From Diphasiastrum complanatum (lineage: Eukaryota; Streptophyta; Lycopodiopsida; Lycopodiales; Lycopodiaceae): 64,000 nt of DNA. The stretch is taken from contig CM055113.1 of NCBI GenBank assembly GCA_029204225.1, positions 29,536,805 to 29,600,804 on the forward strand, read 5' to 3'. Each line of letters begins with the position of its first letter. Position 1 is the first letter of the stretch. This document shows positions 20,630-33,005 of the stretch, in pieces. Position numbers and translations under genes: made by a program. The notes under the pieces were generated by a model. That model saw nothing but the letters and a program-made list of their open reading frames with translations, was not told the origin of the DNA and did no database searches.

Positions 20630-21277
20630 TGAGACACGAAACGAAGCGAAACTCGAAGGTCGAATGATTCGCGAAAGTCAAACATGCCTCCAGGACCAAA
20701 AAGACACGACATGACATGAAACGAAAAGAAATGAAAGAAAATCTTTCTCGCTGTCAGTTGGCAGTTCAACGTGTGTGGAGTCTTAAAGTTCATGCTCAAC
20801 TGAAACAATTAGCAATAACGGAAAGTAACTGATTAGTTGATTAGCGTTAACTACTCTTGTAATTCTCTGTTTAGCTATCTTGTAAACTCCACACAATAGA
20901 GATATAAACTTTTTTTTGGATCAAAAGTAAATACGGAGAATGTGCGTGAGTAGAGCAGAAAAGAAAAGAAACAGAAACAAAATAGTTGTGCATGAAAGTC
21001 TTCCAACGAGCAGAACACGGCGGAAGAGCAGAGTGTCAGGCCGCCAATGAGTGAGACACTGATCATCTCATTCTAAACATTAATATGATAATACAGTTGC
21101 TCTATCTTGTGCATCTCCTTATCTTCCACTGTCTTGATTGCTAGAATGATATATGTTTTGTGATCTGTAGTCGCATGTCTAGGGTCCTGCAAGCTTCCGC
21201 ATAAAAAAATTCAAAAGAAACAAATTCATTCGCGACGAACCAAACTCGTTCGTGATGAACCAAACTCATTCGCAACA
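20630..21277 (+). repeat. 5' LTR of family-5 copia
   Basis: It begins TGAGACACGAAACG and ends CGCAACA before TGGTATCAGAGC. The block ATTAGCGTTAACTACTCTTG and the CCTAGACATGCGAC-like block are shared, in either orientation, with 14624, 17570, 53926 and 56669. Confidence 0.8.
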
Positions 21278-21290
21278 TGGTATCAGAGCT
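21278..21290 (+). other. Primer binding site, tRNA-Met type
   Basis: TGGTATCAGAGCT follows the LTR end directly. Confidence 0.88.
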
Positions 21291-21340
21291 ACAGGTTATC
21301 ACTATTGATATCTGAACAATGATTTTCTAGACAATACAAT

Positions 21341-23356
21341 ATGGCTACAACGATCCAAACAAGAGTAGCAATCAGTCTTGATGGTACAAACTACAAGATA
21401 TGGAATTTCAAAATCAAAACACTTCTGAAGGACGAAGGCATCTGGTCGGTGACCAAACTCTCAGAGGTGCAGTCTCCAGAGGGAGACCCGAGGAGAGCTG
21501 AATGAATCAGAAAGGATGAGCGTGCAATGGCGATCATTGTTTTGTCCATCAACGAATATCTACTCATCAGATTGAAGACTGCAAAAGCATCCATGCAGCA
21601 TGGGAAAGATTAAAACAGAAGTACGAAGTGAGGACTACAGCTTCAGTGATGCATCTTCACAATCAGCTACAATTCATACGATGGAATGACAACCAGTTAG
21701 ACCATCACATTGAGAGAATCAGTATGATCTTCACTCAACTCGCTGCATCAGGACAAGAGCACCAGGTCCCAGCACCACAACAGTTGATGTTCTTCATGAA
21801 GTCTCTACCTACATCCTATCAACTGTTGAGAATGCTCATACTGAGTCTATCATGTATGACATTCGACAATGCAATCAGTTTTGTTGCTGATGAGAGACTG
21901 ATGAGGGATGAAGGAGAAGGAAGCAGTGATTAAGAGAAATCTCTCTTCACGAAAGGAAGGAAGAAAAACAAGAACAAACCCAGATTCGACAAGACGAAGT
22001 CCTCGAATCAACAATCTTCTTCCTATAATCACTGTCACAAACTAGGCCATATAGCCAACAGATGTTGGTTCAATCCAACGATACCTTGCATGCACTGTAA
22101 GAAGAACGGGCACTCTGCATACGATTGCAGATTCAACCCAAAAAAAAAGAACAACAATGAGAAAGCAAATGTTGCAGAGTTATCCAAAGAGACAGATAGA
22201 GGTGATGAAGCCTTCACAATACCTGATGAAGCTTCAATGAGCTACAATGAACAAGACTACGATGTAGTCATTGATTCAGGAGCAACATCACACATCACCT
22301 GCAACAAGAAAATCTTGATAGACTTCAGAGAACTCAAAAATAACAGAGTGGTGATTCTAGGTGATGTGAGCAGACACGATGTCAAAGGCATCGGGACTCT
22401 ACAGTTGTGAACACTGTCAGGTCAAGCAGAGCTGCCAGGAGCACTCTACGTGCCTTCATTGAGAAAAGATCTGCTATTAGTCTCCAAGATGGCAGATCTT
22501 GGAATTCGAGTTTTGTTCGATGGCAATACATGTCGCATGATTAATAAAACTACAAACAAATTGTTGACGGTTGGATGCAGAGAAGGAAACCTCTATCGAG
22601 CCAAGATAATCAACAATTTTGATAGCATATTAAATGCATTAAAAAATGAAGATTAGTTCTAGCATAGGAGAATGTATCATCTGAACATGAGGAGCTTGTA
22701 TGACATGTGTAAGAAAGACATAGTCACAGGTCTAAAGATATCAAGACCCGATACTGAGTTCTGTGAAGCCTGTCAGAAATGCAAACAACATCGAAATCCA
22801 TTCACACATGAGGGAAGAAGAGCCAAAGAGGTTCTTGAGCTTGTCCACTCAGATGTCAGTGCACCGATGAAAATGGATTCGCTCTCAGAATTGAGGTATT
22901 TCCTGACATTCATAGATGATTACAACCGGATGACTACGATCTACTACCTAAAGAAGAAATCTGAGGTGTTTGATTCCTTCAAGAAGTTCGTGGCATTTGC
23001 AGAGCGACACACCTCAAAGAAGATTCAGATCATCAGATCTGACAATGGAGGTGAGTACAAGAGCAAAGAATTTTCAAAATTCTACCAAGAACAAGGGATT
23101 GAGCATCAGTTCACTCCTGTGTACACATCAGAATATAATAGTATCGCAGAAAGAAGAAACATGACGCTAGTCAAAGGAGCCAGATGCATGATGGCACAGG
23201 TTCGATTGCCAAGTCAATTCTGGACTGAGGCAATAGCTGTAGTTGTACACCTGCAGAATACATCAACAATGACAGCGCTGGAAAATAAGACACCGTACGA
23301 AATGTGGACAAGTAGAAAGCCTGATCTATCATACGTACATGTGTTTGGATGTGCAA
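21341..23356 (+). pseudogene. Family-5 gag-protease-integrase, broken
   Basis: ATG at 21341 begins MATTIQTRVAISLDGTN. In-frame stops occur near 21502, 21931, 22410 and 22656, and one base is lost near 21560. Landmarks: the IRWNDNQLDHHIERI gag segment, two zinc knuckles (about 22035-22130, the second CMHCKKNGHSAYDC), protease IDSGATSHIT near 22272, and an integrase finger ending CEACQKCKQHRNPF. The integrase core has HSDVSAP, RSDNGGEYKS and a PVYTSEYNSIAERRN segment, where the catalytic Glu is kept. It ends at SYVHVFGCA. Confidence 0.85.
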
Positions 23357-23361
23357 ACAGA

Positions 23362-24258
23362 CTGTTTAGGACCAATTTTTACTGCGTATCAGCAATCAAT
23401 TTCTGAGAAGGAACTGGATGAATGCCAACGGACTCCGACCAACTGGCAGTCGAATTTGAAGACCTGATTACTTAGTATAAATCAGCAGTTCATATATCTC
23501 ATTATCAATGATCAAGATCTGAAATGTTATTGTGAATTGTGAAGGGGCTAAGTGTTATTCATTGCTTCATTTGTTTATGGTTTCTTACACTTCATATGGA
23601 TCTACATATAAATTTCAATCTCTATGGTCTCTGTTCATGACCTTAATGTCTCGAAATATTGGTTTATACTTTTTTATGCTATATTATCTTCTTTGGCCTC
23701 ACTTCTCAGATTTCTCAAGAAAAATGCTAATTTTTTGAATCTATTAAACCAGTAGCCCAACCATAAATTTCAAATTTTTTAACATATATGATGGTTTGAT
23801 GGTTTGATGGATCTACCATCAAAATAACAAATGGTTTTGGTAATTCTATATTTTTTTTTTCATAAGTAGATCAAAATTCTCATTTGCATCTTTTATTAGT
23901 TTGGTTTGTTGGTTATGATTTCTAGTTTACTAGTTTGATCATGGTCTACTATAAAAAACCAGTAGTTTCAGAATCTTTAATCTCAAATATCTTTGTTTCA
24001 ATATTTTTGAAACTAATCTTGTATAATAGCTATTATGGTAGTTTCCTCCTTTGTTTTCTTGCTAATGGAACTTGAGGATTTGTCTATTATATTCAGGGTA
24101 CCTGGGCACCCGGGCACTAGTGTCGATGCCCATGCCCGGGTGCCCGAGAAAAATAATCGAAAAAAAAAGTGTTTGTCTAACATTATCAAGCCTAGTGTCT
24201 TCAAGTGTGGCATTTGGAAAGCAGATGCATAATAAAACCACATTTGTAGTTTGATTTA
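23362..24258. other. No gene recognised; contains a GC-rich hairpin
   Basis: AT-rich sequence without a convincing reading frame. The only structure seen is the inverted repeat at 24104-24145, listed separately. Confidence 0.6.
24104..24145. repeat. GC-rich perfect inverted repeat, 13 bp arms
   Basis: GGGCACCCGGGCA (24104-24116) and TGCCCGGGTGCCC (24133-24145) are exact reverse complements around a 16-base loop. Each arm contains CCCGGG. It stands out sharply from AT-rich surroundings, but I cannot assign it to an element end. Confidence 0.85.
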
Positions 24259-24903
24259 TGTGAAGGATTTTAGATCATTCAAGATCCAATCCATGTCCCT
24301 GATCTTTGGTTACAATAAGGAGCAAACCAACAATCTTGCCAATGTAGAAAAATCAGCATCTACATACAAAATGAGATGCAAACTCTAAGAGATACCGATC
24401 AAACATGAACCAAAACATAAAATATGTTTTCTGTCTGTACAATTACAGTACCCTACTGTATCTCACATGTGTGGAACCAAAAATTGCAAAATATGAGCAT
24501 TCTACACACAAGATATCACCAAGATAGTGCACCAATGAGTAGTAGAACCCAAAGAGAACCATGTATAATGATGAAATGAGAGAGAAGAGAGAAGATATGT
24601 CTCTCCACGAGTTATATCCTTTTATAGAGTGTCCAAACCCTATTTGGACACTTGGCTTTCCCTCCAAAATGTAAACCCTACTATTTTTGGGTCTAGATTC
24701 AATGTACCCAAAGTTCAAATTTGAATCTCTCTCAAACTCGACTACCAACTTTCCCACAGTTTCAAAAAAGTGTTTATTGAATGTATTTTAAACTAATATA
24801 ACTTCAAAAAGTTTATCTCTAAGTCTAAAATGAGTTTTGGCCTCTTATTGACAATTTACCAAAATATGACTAAACTAGACTAAACTAGTTGAAATCTCTC
24901 ACA
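24259..24903 (-). repeat. 3' LTR of family-3 copia (minus)
   Basis: On the plus strand it runs TGTGAAGGATTT to ATCTCTCACA and matches 43541-44182 in the opposite orientation. It contains CACATGTGTGG near 24465 and a TATA-like CCTTTTATAGAG near 24616. Confidence 0.82.
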
Positions 24904-25616
24904 CTCCCTCTTCAACTAGTTTTGGCATAGTTTTGACAATAGAACTTTGATCCAACTTTAGAATGATCTCCATCCTAAGTATAGATATCCTTTCTAAGGT
25001 CCTAAAGTGTCTTTCATAATTGATATAGAGAATAGTGTCCAAATTGGATGCTTCACTATTTCTTACATCAATTTTACACATCAAGATATAACTAGAACAT
25101 GAAGAACCAAATAGAATGTAAATGAAATAATTCCTCCATGCTTCAAACTTTGAACTCTCTGGAAAATTACATCAACCAAACAATAAATGTGAGTGATGAC
25201 CATTTGCTTGCTTGTCTCCTCCAACTTTGTCCTTTCTTGATATGTCTCCACCATAAAACTCCATGAATGAGCCTCCATCTCCATCTTGCCACAAGATATC
25301 ATCAACACTTGATGACTTGGCCATGAATGAGTGACATAATGAACCTCCATTAGCTTCATTTCCATCAACAAAACCAGCCAAGAATGCAGGTACAACTCCA
25401 ACAATAAGATATCGCAAGACAATATAGCTAGTTTGTCCTTATCTTGACAATTTGCACACATCCACATGAAATAGCTCAAACATGAGATAGAATAAGTAAA
25501 GTAAACTTGAACAGCACTTTCTTGCTGCTCCTTTGACCTTACTTGAGTCTTCATACACCTGCAAATATAGATCCATAACATCTTTGCCAAACTTAACCTT
25601 CCTTTGATGCTCTTGA
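24904..25616 (-). other. Gag-to-LTR spacer of family-3 element, no pol recognised
   Basis: Two overlapping minus-strand frames are open (25710-25081 and 25417-25172), but neither shows integrase, RT or RNase H motifs. A third small frame (25084-24899) ends at the LTR. This looks like non-autonomous filler or a scrambled pol remnant. Confidence 0.45.
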
Positions 25617-26453
25617 CTAGCTCCAAATTGCCACCTTTCCTTTTGTGTTGTTGAAGCCCTTTGAGACCAACATCTTGATCTTCAAATTGACCATCAAAGT
25701 AATTGAACAAAATTTGTTTTCCAGATCCATTACTTGATTTTCCAATATGAAAACCATGAGCGTCTCACCTTGATCTTGCCCTTTAGGCCATTTGCCTTTT
25801 CCTTTGCCCTTGAACTTGCCTTTGATGGACATAGTCTCCTCTTCATATTGAGATGTCGATGTAGATCCATCTCCTCTTGATTGAAGCCTATACTCCTCAT
25901 TCACCAAGATCTCTTGCAAATCCACAATACTTGGCAAAGTCTTTTGAATAGCAAAACTTTGAACAAGATTAGCATGATCATCCAACAAGCCATTAAGTAT
26001 AACTTGAACAAGTTCTACTTCCTTAATGCTTTCATCAATACATGCTAACTCATCATTGAATGCTTTAACCCTAAAAACAAAAGCATGAGTACTCTCTACC
26101 TTCTTTTGCAAACTTTGAAAGATTTGCCTCCTAAGAGTAAGCACTCTTCATATAGACTTGGATTCATAAAGCTTTTTCAAAGCTTTCCAAGCCTCCAAAG
26201 ATGATGTGCACTTACCAATCTCCTTGAGAAGTTCATTGGTAACATTCATCTTAATCATGTGTAGAGTCTTCTTTGCTCCCTTGTCATACCTCATTTGATC
26301 TTAAGGTGCTTGAGGCCTCTCCTCCACACCTGCAACAATCTCCATCAACTCATTCATCTCCAATAAGGACTCCATCCTCACCTTCCAACTAGAATAGTTG
26401 ATTGAGGTAAGCCTATCATTGCCTTCCAACATGAATTCACCACTTGTAGCCAT
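25617..26453 (-). pseudogene. gag: Family-3 copia gag
   Basis: ATG at 26451-26453 gives MATSGEFMLEGNDRLTSINY, then WKVRMESLLEMNELMEIV as in families 1 and 2. Stops interrupt after VEERPQAP (26301-26303) and near 26145. The continuation has LTLRRQIFQSLQKK, VELVQVILNGLLDDHANLVQSFAIQKTLPS and a lysine-glycine-rich tail. The CCHC knuckle and protease that should follow are not seen. Confidence 0.8.
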
Positions 26454-26542
26454 GTTGCAATGACCTGATCTTCTTCTTTCAACCTGTTCCAATGCACAAA
26501 GCACTCTCTTGAATGTGAACAAATGAACTCAAGAAGAAATCA

Positions 26543-27340
26543 CAAAGATATGGCTTGAAACAAGCTCCTTGTGCTTGGTATGGATACATTGATAAGTATT
26601 TCATAAGCCATAGTTTAATGCATACTTCATCATATTGTGATATATACACACTTGTTAGGGATGGCTCTGTACTCTTGATTGTACTTTATGTGGATGATGT
26701 AGTCATTGCTAGTAGTCATGATAATCTAGTGAAGGAAGTCAAATTAAATCTCTGTAGGAAATTTGATATGATAGATCTGGACATGATGCATTACTACTTA
26801 GTGTGTGGAACTCTAGCAAAATGGTCATGGATTTTAACTTACCTAGACAAAATATGTTGTCAAGAACTACTCAAGAGATTTCACATGGTAGATAGTAAGG
26901 TATCATCAACTCCCATCAAAGTTGGTGCAAAACTCTCAAAGTATGATGATAGTGATTCCTTTGATGCTATTGAATATCATTTGTTAGTGAAAATTCTTAT
27001 CTATTTCTCAACTACTAGAGCAGATATTTGCTATCTTGTGGGTTAATAAGTCAATTTATGCATACACCAAAGCAGTCACATTGGAAAGCCGCTAAGCTTA
27101 TTCTTAGGCATGTGAAAAATACAACAAAATTTGTCTTATTCTCGTAATGGTAATACTGTGAAACTATTTGAGGGCTATGTCGATGCATATTGGGATGGAA
27201 ACATGTATGACAAATGCTCTACTTCAAGTTATGTTTTTTATGTTGGCAATGATTGTTTTTCATGGTTCAACAAAAAGTAGAATATAGTGGCTCTATCTAC
27301 TACTAAAGATGAGTACAAAGCTTTAGGAAGTGTTTTCTAG
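26543..27340 (+). pseudogene. Copia reverse transcriptase/RNase H fragment
   Basis: It starts abruptly at YGLKQAPCAWY and shows the RT active-site segment LIVLYVDDVVIASS, then KFDMIDLDMMHYYL, a TTRADICYLVG segment and RNase H text (GYVDAYWDG, ALSTTKDEYKALG) with stops. It does not match the neighbouring family-3 element. Confidence 0.85.
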
Positions 27341-29933
27341 TTTCTTTTTATTTTTTCTGTTGTTCTTACAAATCAAAGAAGCTGTGGGTCCGAAAAGTCC
27401 GATTTTTGTTGTGAATTCAAGTCAGCATCTGTGAAGCTGTGTTTGGGCATGAAATTGTACTCCATTCAAATCACATCCTTGATAGTGTCTTCCAGCTGTG
27501 CGTTTTCCTGTACCTTTCAATCTTTGGTATGGAGTTAATTGTACATAGTGGCAAATACATATTTTCTTTGCAGATGCAAACCGATTTCATATTTGCTTGC
27601 CTCTGCTTTAGGATTTGCCTTCACACAAACATTTGGATACTAAATTCTAGATCAAGTTACTTGTTGGATTGGCTTTTTAAAGGTAGTCGCTTTGCCAAAA
27701 ACATGGAAGAATGTGCTTTGAGAGAGTTGCGAGCCTAACGACAATTAAGAACTCTTCTAGTTTTTCTCCCCACCCATTCGATTCTTTGAACCTTTTCTTC
27801 GCCATTCATTCGATAATGACATCCCTGCTTTTCTCCCTTGCCAATTTGTTTAATAGTGCTTGCAACAATCTTTACTTTTGCATTGCAGTAACAGAAAACT
27901 AGAGCCTTTTCAAAGAGTGCGAAACTTCGGAGACTGACAATTTGAAGCTTCGTTATTGGTAAGATTAAACGATATCAGATTGTCAGATATCATTGCCATA
28001 CTACCTAGTAGTATTGATGTATAGGAACTATCATCGTAATGATTCGAGAAACTCTTTCTTGAATTCTTTGTACAAACTTTTTTATCAACAATTTATACTA
28101 CAATTGGTGATACCGTCTTTAGGAACACAAAATAGCTCAACACACCAATAATTTTGAATTTTGAAAAAAAAATTCATTTTGAATTTGGACATTCTTTCTG
28201 TATCAAAATGAATATAATTTTATATGCAATTGTTATCAGAATTATGTGTATTGCATTTAGAATACTTATCTATTACAAAATATTGAAAATCATTTTCTGT
28301 TTTTGATTCAAATGTTGTTTTTCTTATAAAATTGAATAAATGATACAATTTCAATGCTATGAATTTCAATTTGTTATTTTAGTACATATCTATTGTTTTT
28401 TATAGCATATAAAATTTTAGTTAAAAAAGAATGCCATACAAAATTCATTCTGTTTGTAAATGTTTTCCAGTTTGTTTATTTTTTACAATGACTAACACCG
28501 TTGATAATTGTTTCATCTCTCGCTATATATTTTGATAGTCGAAGTCTTATCAAGAAAAATTTTATGCTTTGGCATAAGGTGAATAATATCGATTCCTAGT
28601 CAATACTCAATAGAAACAATTTTTCAAAGAAAATAAAAGATTTGTTTGCTTAGAATTGAAAACACACGATCAATTGTCCCATAAAAAATGCAATTACGAA
28701 CGAAACGAACGTTAACTGAAAGACATAAAATCGTGAAAGAAAATGTTTTCAAGAAGAAAAGAAAACAATTTATTCCATATATCAATGGATGGCTTAAAAC
28801 GAAAGAATATCAAGTGTCTGGAAAATGTTGTGTATGCGTTGGCTTATTCTGACGAATCCCCAAAATACTCGGACAGAGCAACTCAAGAGCACCTTTCACC
28901 TTAGACCGAGGAGGTCCCTGAGAAGACGAGACTAATGAAGACTGAGAGCCAAGTATGAGAGCCGAGAAATACTAGCTAGGAAAGACATGCAAGAACTGTG
29001 TAAGCCTCATGGTGAATCCCGGAAGATGGAATGACCATGTAGGAACTAGTATTTCTAGGCAAATGTAATAAATGCAAGTAGACCCCTCTTAAAGAAAGTA
29101 GAGTGAGCCACCTTTTGATGGTGACCTCTAGTGGAGAGCATTATTCCACTTGTAATTTGTGAAATGTCGAAATTCTACTAGGATGCCACCTAAGGAGCTC
29201 TCTTGCTTATTTAAGAGACTCCCTCTTTGTGAAGAGGAGCTTTTTGTGTATTCTATCAACTCCATGCTGAAATGAGAAGAGCCTCCATGAGTTAGATGCA
29301 TCCATTGAGCTCCTTGATCCTGATGGTTTTCTTGAGTGATGCCCCTATGATCATGCCCTTCCATTCATATTGTGTGTGGTTGTGGATCTAGAGTGGATTA
29401 GTTTTCTTGCTTTCCTAGTTGTGGATTAGATTTCATGTTTTCTTGTGGATTAATGTAGGAGCCAACATTCAAGTAAACTAAATAGGCTAGAAATTTGGCA
29501 TAAATCTTGCATATTCTCTAACATTCTAGCTCTTGATGTTCTTGGGATGTCCAAGAATCAAAAGACTGGTTAGTTTCTTGATTCTTGGACTTCTAACATG
29601 CTGTGCATTAGTTCTTGTTTCTTGTTTTGTCAATTTATGCAAGTAAAGTAGTGTAGGATCTGATTTTAGTTCGTTTTGCAGCAAAGTAGAAGTAGGAATC
29701 CATCGTTGTTCAACTGAGCAGTAACGTAGATCATTTGTTGAACACATTGGCTTGCATTTTGGTTGATTATGCATGTGCATTCAGTTCAAGAGTGACCCAT
29801 CCGGATGTCCTCTGACAGGCAGGACAATACTACAATGATTATCAGTCCCTTCAGTCTAATCTGGGCCTTAAAACAAGAAAGAAACAAAGAAGACTAGTAA
29901 ACAGATTCTATAGGCTCTAAAGATGTCAACAGT
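27341..29933. other. 2.6 kb with no recognised gene
   Basis: AT-rich sequence (notably 28100-28780). The short frames here show no motif. Around 29100-29250 CTTATTTAAGAGACTC followed by pyrimidine-rich text resembles an LTR promoter, but no partner LTR or primer site was found. Confidence 0.5.
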
Positions 29934-31690
29934 ATGGAAATTATCGGACAAATAAAATGTTGTTCTACATGTGGAAGTACAAATTTCTTCAAGAAAGAAC
30001 ATAATAAGAAGTTTCAAAATTCGAATGAAAATGTCCCACCTTATGCAATAGCTAATACTTTTTTATGGAAATATACATATACAAATGAGGAACAAAAACA
30101 GTGGTATACATGCGCTTTATGTAAAACTTATCCAGATCGAATAAAATACATAGTATTTTCTTCGCCTACGTATTTACGTTCTCTTTTTAAGATTGACATG
30201 TCACATTTACAATTGTTATCCATAATAGATATTTTAGTAGATGTGACTCGACACATAAACTCATTCGTGATAGGATAACTTGAAAAAAGATCGCTTTTCG
30301 ACAATCTGATTGCTTGCAATTTGAATAGATATACGAATGATAAAGAAGAATTAGAAAACGTGTTACGCCAGAATATTTTGCACAATTCGATATTAAGAAC
30401 TTTTTTGAGCATATATGAATATAATGCCGAAACTCAAGTGTTACCGTTTATACCTTAGCTTCGTGTCAAGAAATGTTAAAAACTGAAATACATGCATTCG
30501 AAAACATGGAAATCGATCCATTCGAACGACTATATATATTATTGCAAGACATAACGCCCTGCAGCAAAAGACAAAATATCCAAAAAGATGACATATATAC
30601 ATATTCAAATTTACGGATTAGAACAAGAACGCATGAACGAAAAGAAACATCGATGTTTAGAACAAAAGTTTCTGGATTGCCGTTAATGACTGAACAAAAA
30701 CAATTCATCACATTAAAAAATGCAATTTTCCCATTTATGTTTTCATTTGGTCACGGTTATTACGATGGGAAAATACGTTATATCGATTACATAAAACTGA
30801 GAGTTTCTTCATTGTTTTCTTCATTTACACTATATCCACCATGTTTACTTATAATGTATCAAATACGACAAGCAATCTTGATAACAACAAATGTGTCATC
30901 TTTTGCAAAAAGACATTATTGAATTCGTTAATAAACATCCAACTACAAATGAAGAACAGATTTTTAGAAATGTTTTGAAATTCACTTTCCCACGCGAAAT
31001 GCCATGGCATAGACGGAATTTTTAAAGATCCATCATGGCATAGACGGAATTTTAAAGTTTTGAAAATGATTAGCTCTAACGTGACAATAATATGCACTCA
31101 CAAAGAAAATGTCAAAAGATATAACAAATGTGCTTTACAGAAACTCTTCGAAGAGAAAAATATCATAAACGTACCAGTCAAAACAAATGCATCAGACAAT
31201 CCAAAATTTAAATCATGGCTTGAGGACTCGTCATTTTATCAACTAGACCAAATTGCAAAGAATGCAAAAACATGGTTCTTACGAATCTAGACATAACAAA
31301 CCGAATAGTTAATGGAGCGACCGGAACGATTTAAGACTATGCGCATTTGAATCAAATGAATGAAATCGATTCTATCACGATAACACTCGATGGATCTGAC
31401 AAAAAAATGAAAATTACGCCATCAACTATTAGGAAATTGAGATACGATTCTAAAATATATTAAAAATGCACTTTTTCTTTAACATTAGCATATGCTATTA
31501 CAGCTCATTAATCGCAAGGCATAACAATCAGCAACACTACAATAATTGATATTGAAAACAATTTCTATCCAGGATTAATTTACGTTATGTTATCTCGAGT
31601 GACAAGACGAGAACACATATTTCTCACACGCAAACTAACACCTGCAAATTTTGATCCAACACCAGCCACTATGAATCAAACAAGTACTTA
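29934..31690 (+). pseudogene. Helitron Rep-helicase remnant
   Basis: Three separated pieces of one Helitron-type polyprotein. 29934-30280 is an N-terminal domain with CX2C pairs (CCSTC, CALC). 30473-30922 carries the Helitron_like_N segment, with FPFMFSFGHGYYDG, FSSFTLYPPCLLIMYQIRQA. 31010-31690 carries the helicase C-terminal part: TIICTHKENVKRYN, a NLDITNRIVNGATGTI segment after a frame change, LAYAITAH (then a stop) SQGITIS, and YVMLSRVTRREH. The HUH nickase motif and the helicase Walker A and B motifs are missing between about 30960 and 31010. Frame changes and stops are numerous, so it is inactive. Confidence 0.82.
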
Positions 31691-31828
31691 ACATTCACAA
31701 TATGGTCTGATTCTACGACATCTAAATCTTTGTGACACAGTACTTGATTATTTATTGTTCTAGAAATATCATATCTAAAATATTTCATTTCTAATTTTCC
31801 AATTGTATTTGAAACCAGAGATCCGATA

Positions 31829-32679
31829 TGGCATTACAAGAGCTTACAGAGGCTCAAAAGGTATATTGTTATGAATATCGTGAATCATTTTTTAAACTCG
31901 AATAAAATACCTAAAAAAAAGAACGCTTTTAACTATTCAAAATTCGTAATTTATTCTAATAATGACTTTTATGGTGAAAACTTTCACAAGCTTTTTCGAA
32001 AACTAAAAGAAGAAACTCAACAACCGCAAGCTTCGACATCTGAAGATCTTGAAGAATTGCGAATTTATCCTACGACGCGACAAATGTTTCTATTGAATGC
32101 TTGCGGGATCAATCCAGAACAATACAAAGACGGGTTTCAAAATAGTTACACTATGAGCACATATATCACAACACATAAACGTGCGAGAGAAACCTATGTG
32201 CATGAACATCACAAAGATCCTATAGAAGGTAACAAATCACCTCTATTTTTATTTATTTATTTTCCATTCTGTTCTTTTACTTTATTACATTAAACATATG
32301 AAAATCATATTATTTTTATAACATATTTCAAACTTGCAGGATTTTTGATAAACTATTTTCTATTCTAATCCCGGATTCGATCAAGACGAACAAGACGGTG
32401 ATACAACATTTCGAAGCGCACTCTGACAAACGTTATTATGCAATTTGTAACCTATATTTCGGTTACAACATTGCTTTTTCAGATTGGAAAACCATGTCTC
32501 GAATAGAATTAAATGCTATCAATACAGATTTAGGGAGACAACTTGGCCATCTCTCTGACACTGGAATTCGACTGACAGACGGTCCTATCACAATTGAAAA
32601 CGTTCTGAACACTAAGCCACTTGCTGGAAAAAAGTTTGATAAGTTTAGATCAAAGCTTTATGTACTTAAAGTTTGTTGA
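31829..32679 (+). pseudogene. Accessory spliced ORF beside the Helitron remnant, unknown function
   Basis: A possible start is ATG at 31829 (MALQELTEAQKVY), after which the frame changes near 31870. An open segment with FNYSKFVIYSNNDFYGENFHKL and TTRQMFLLNACGINPEQ runs to a donor GTAACA at about 32229. An acceptor CTTGCAG is at about 32338. The second exon (LFSILIPDSIKTNKTVI, then FEAHSDKRYYAICNLYFGY, up to 32679) needs a one-base shift in a T run. I do not recognise the family. Its place just 3' of the helicase fits an element-borne accessory gene. Confidence 0.45.
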
Positions 32680-32735
32680 CTTTAAAGCTATGTATATGAT
32701 TGTATAAAAAGTAGAATCTACTTTAAGGGAGAGAG

Positions 32736-33005
32736 TTAGAATTAAAGTAGAATCACTGTGTTACTGTACTGTGGGTCCTATCAGTGGATAAGGATCAGTT
32801 GGCCTCGCCACGAGGCAAGTCGACGGGACACACATCCCGCCAACGACAACCTGGGTCATGCATGGGTTGCCTGAGTGAACAACTATATGTATAGTGTAAT
32901 TTCATTTTGAGAAATACAGTTGCTATGTAAGCTTGTTGTGGAGAGTGTTTTCTGTCTATGTTACTGTGTAGCATGATATGTGTTCCTATGCAAAGCAAAT
33001 TCTAA
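32736..33005 (+). repeat. Family-6 copia LTR, 270 bp, non-canonical ends
   Basis: It runs TTAGAATT...AATTCTAA, so it lacks TG...CA ends but has 8 bp terminal inverted repeats. A purine tract AAGGGAGAGAG at 32725-32735 precedes it, which makes it a 3' LTR of a plus-strand element of which only about 55 bp of internal sequence remain. The reverse complement at 42278-42547 has exactly the same length, with about 17 differences by eye. Confidence 0.82.

Larger units (their letters stand above)
20630..23356 (+). mobile_element. Family-5 copia element, 3' truncated
   Basis: The 5' LTR (20630-21277), primer site, gag, protease and integrase up to SYVHVFGCA are present. Similarity stops at about 23356, with no RT, RNase H or 3' LTR. 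The LTR starts inside the gypsy RNase H region, so this element was inserted into that gypsy copy. Confidence 0.8.
24259..26460 (-). mobile_element. Family-3 copia element, gag-only, 5' end lost
   Basis: The 3' LTR (24259-24903) is preceded on the minus strand by a polypurine tract (GAAGAGGGAG). Gag starts at 26453. About 700 bp of unrecognised sequence lies between gag and the LTR instead of pol. The leader to about 26540 matches that of the 44.2 kb family-3 copy (GTGCTTTGTGCATTG, ACAGGTTGAAAGAA). The 5' LTR is missing, and a different copia RT fragment begins at about 26543. Confidence 0.78.

Noticed and set aside
25081-25710. A 209-codon minus-strand frame
   Set aside because: No motif, overlaps another open frame, and lies in the gag-to-LTR spacer of a family-3 element. 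Treated as filler.
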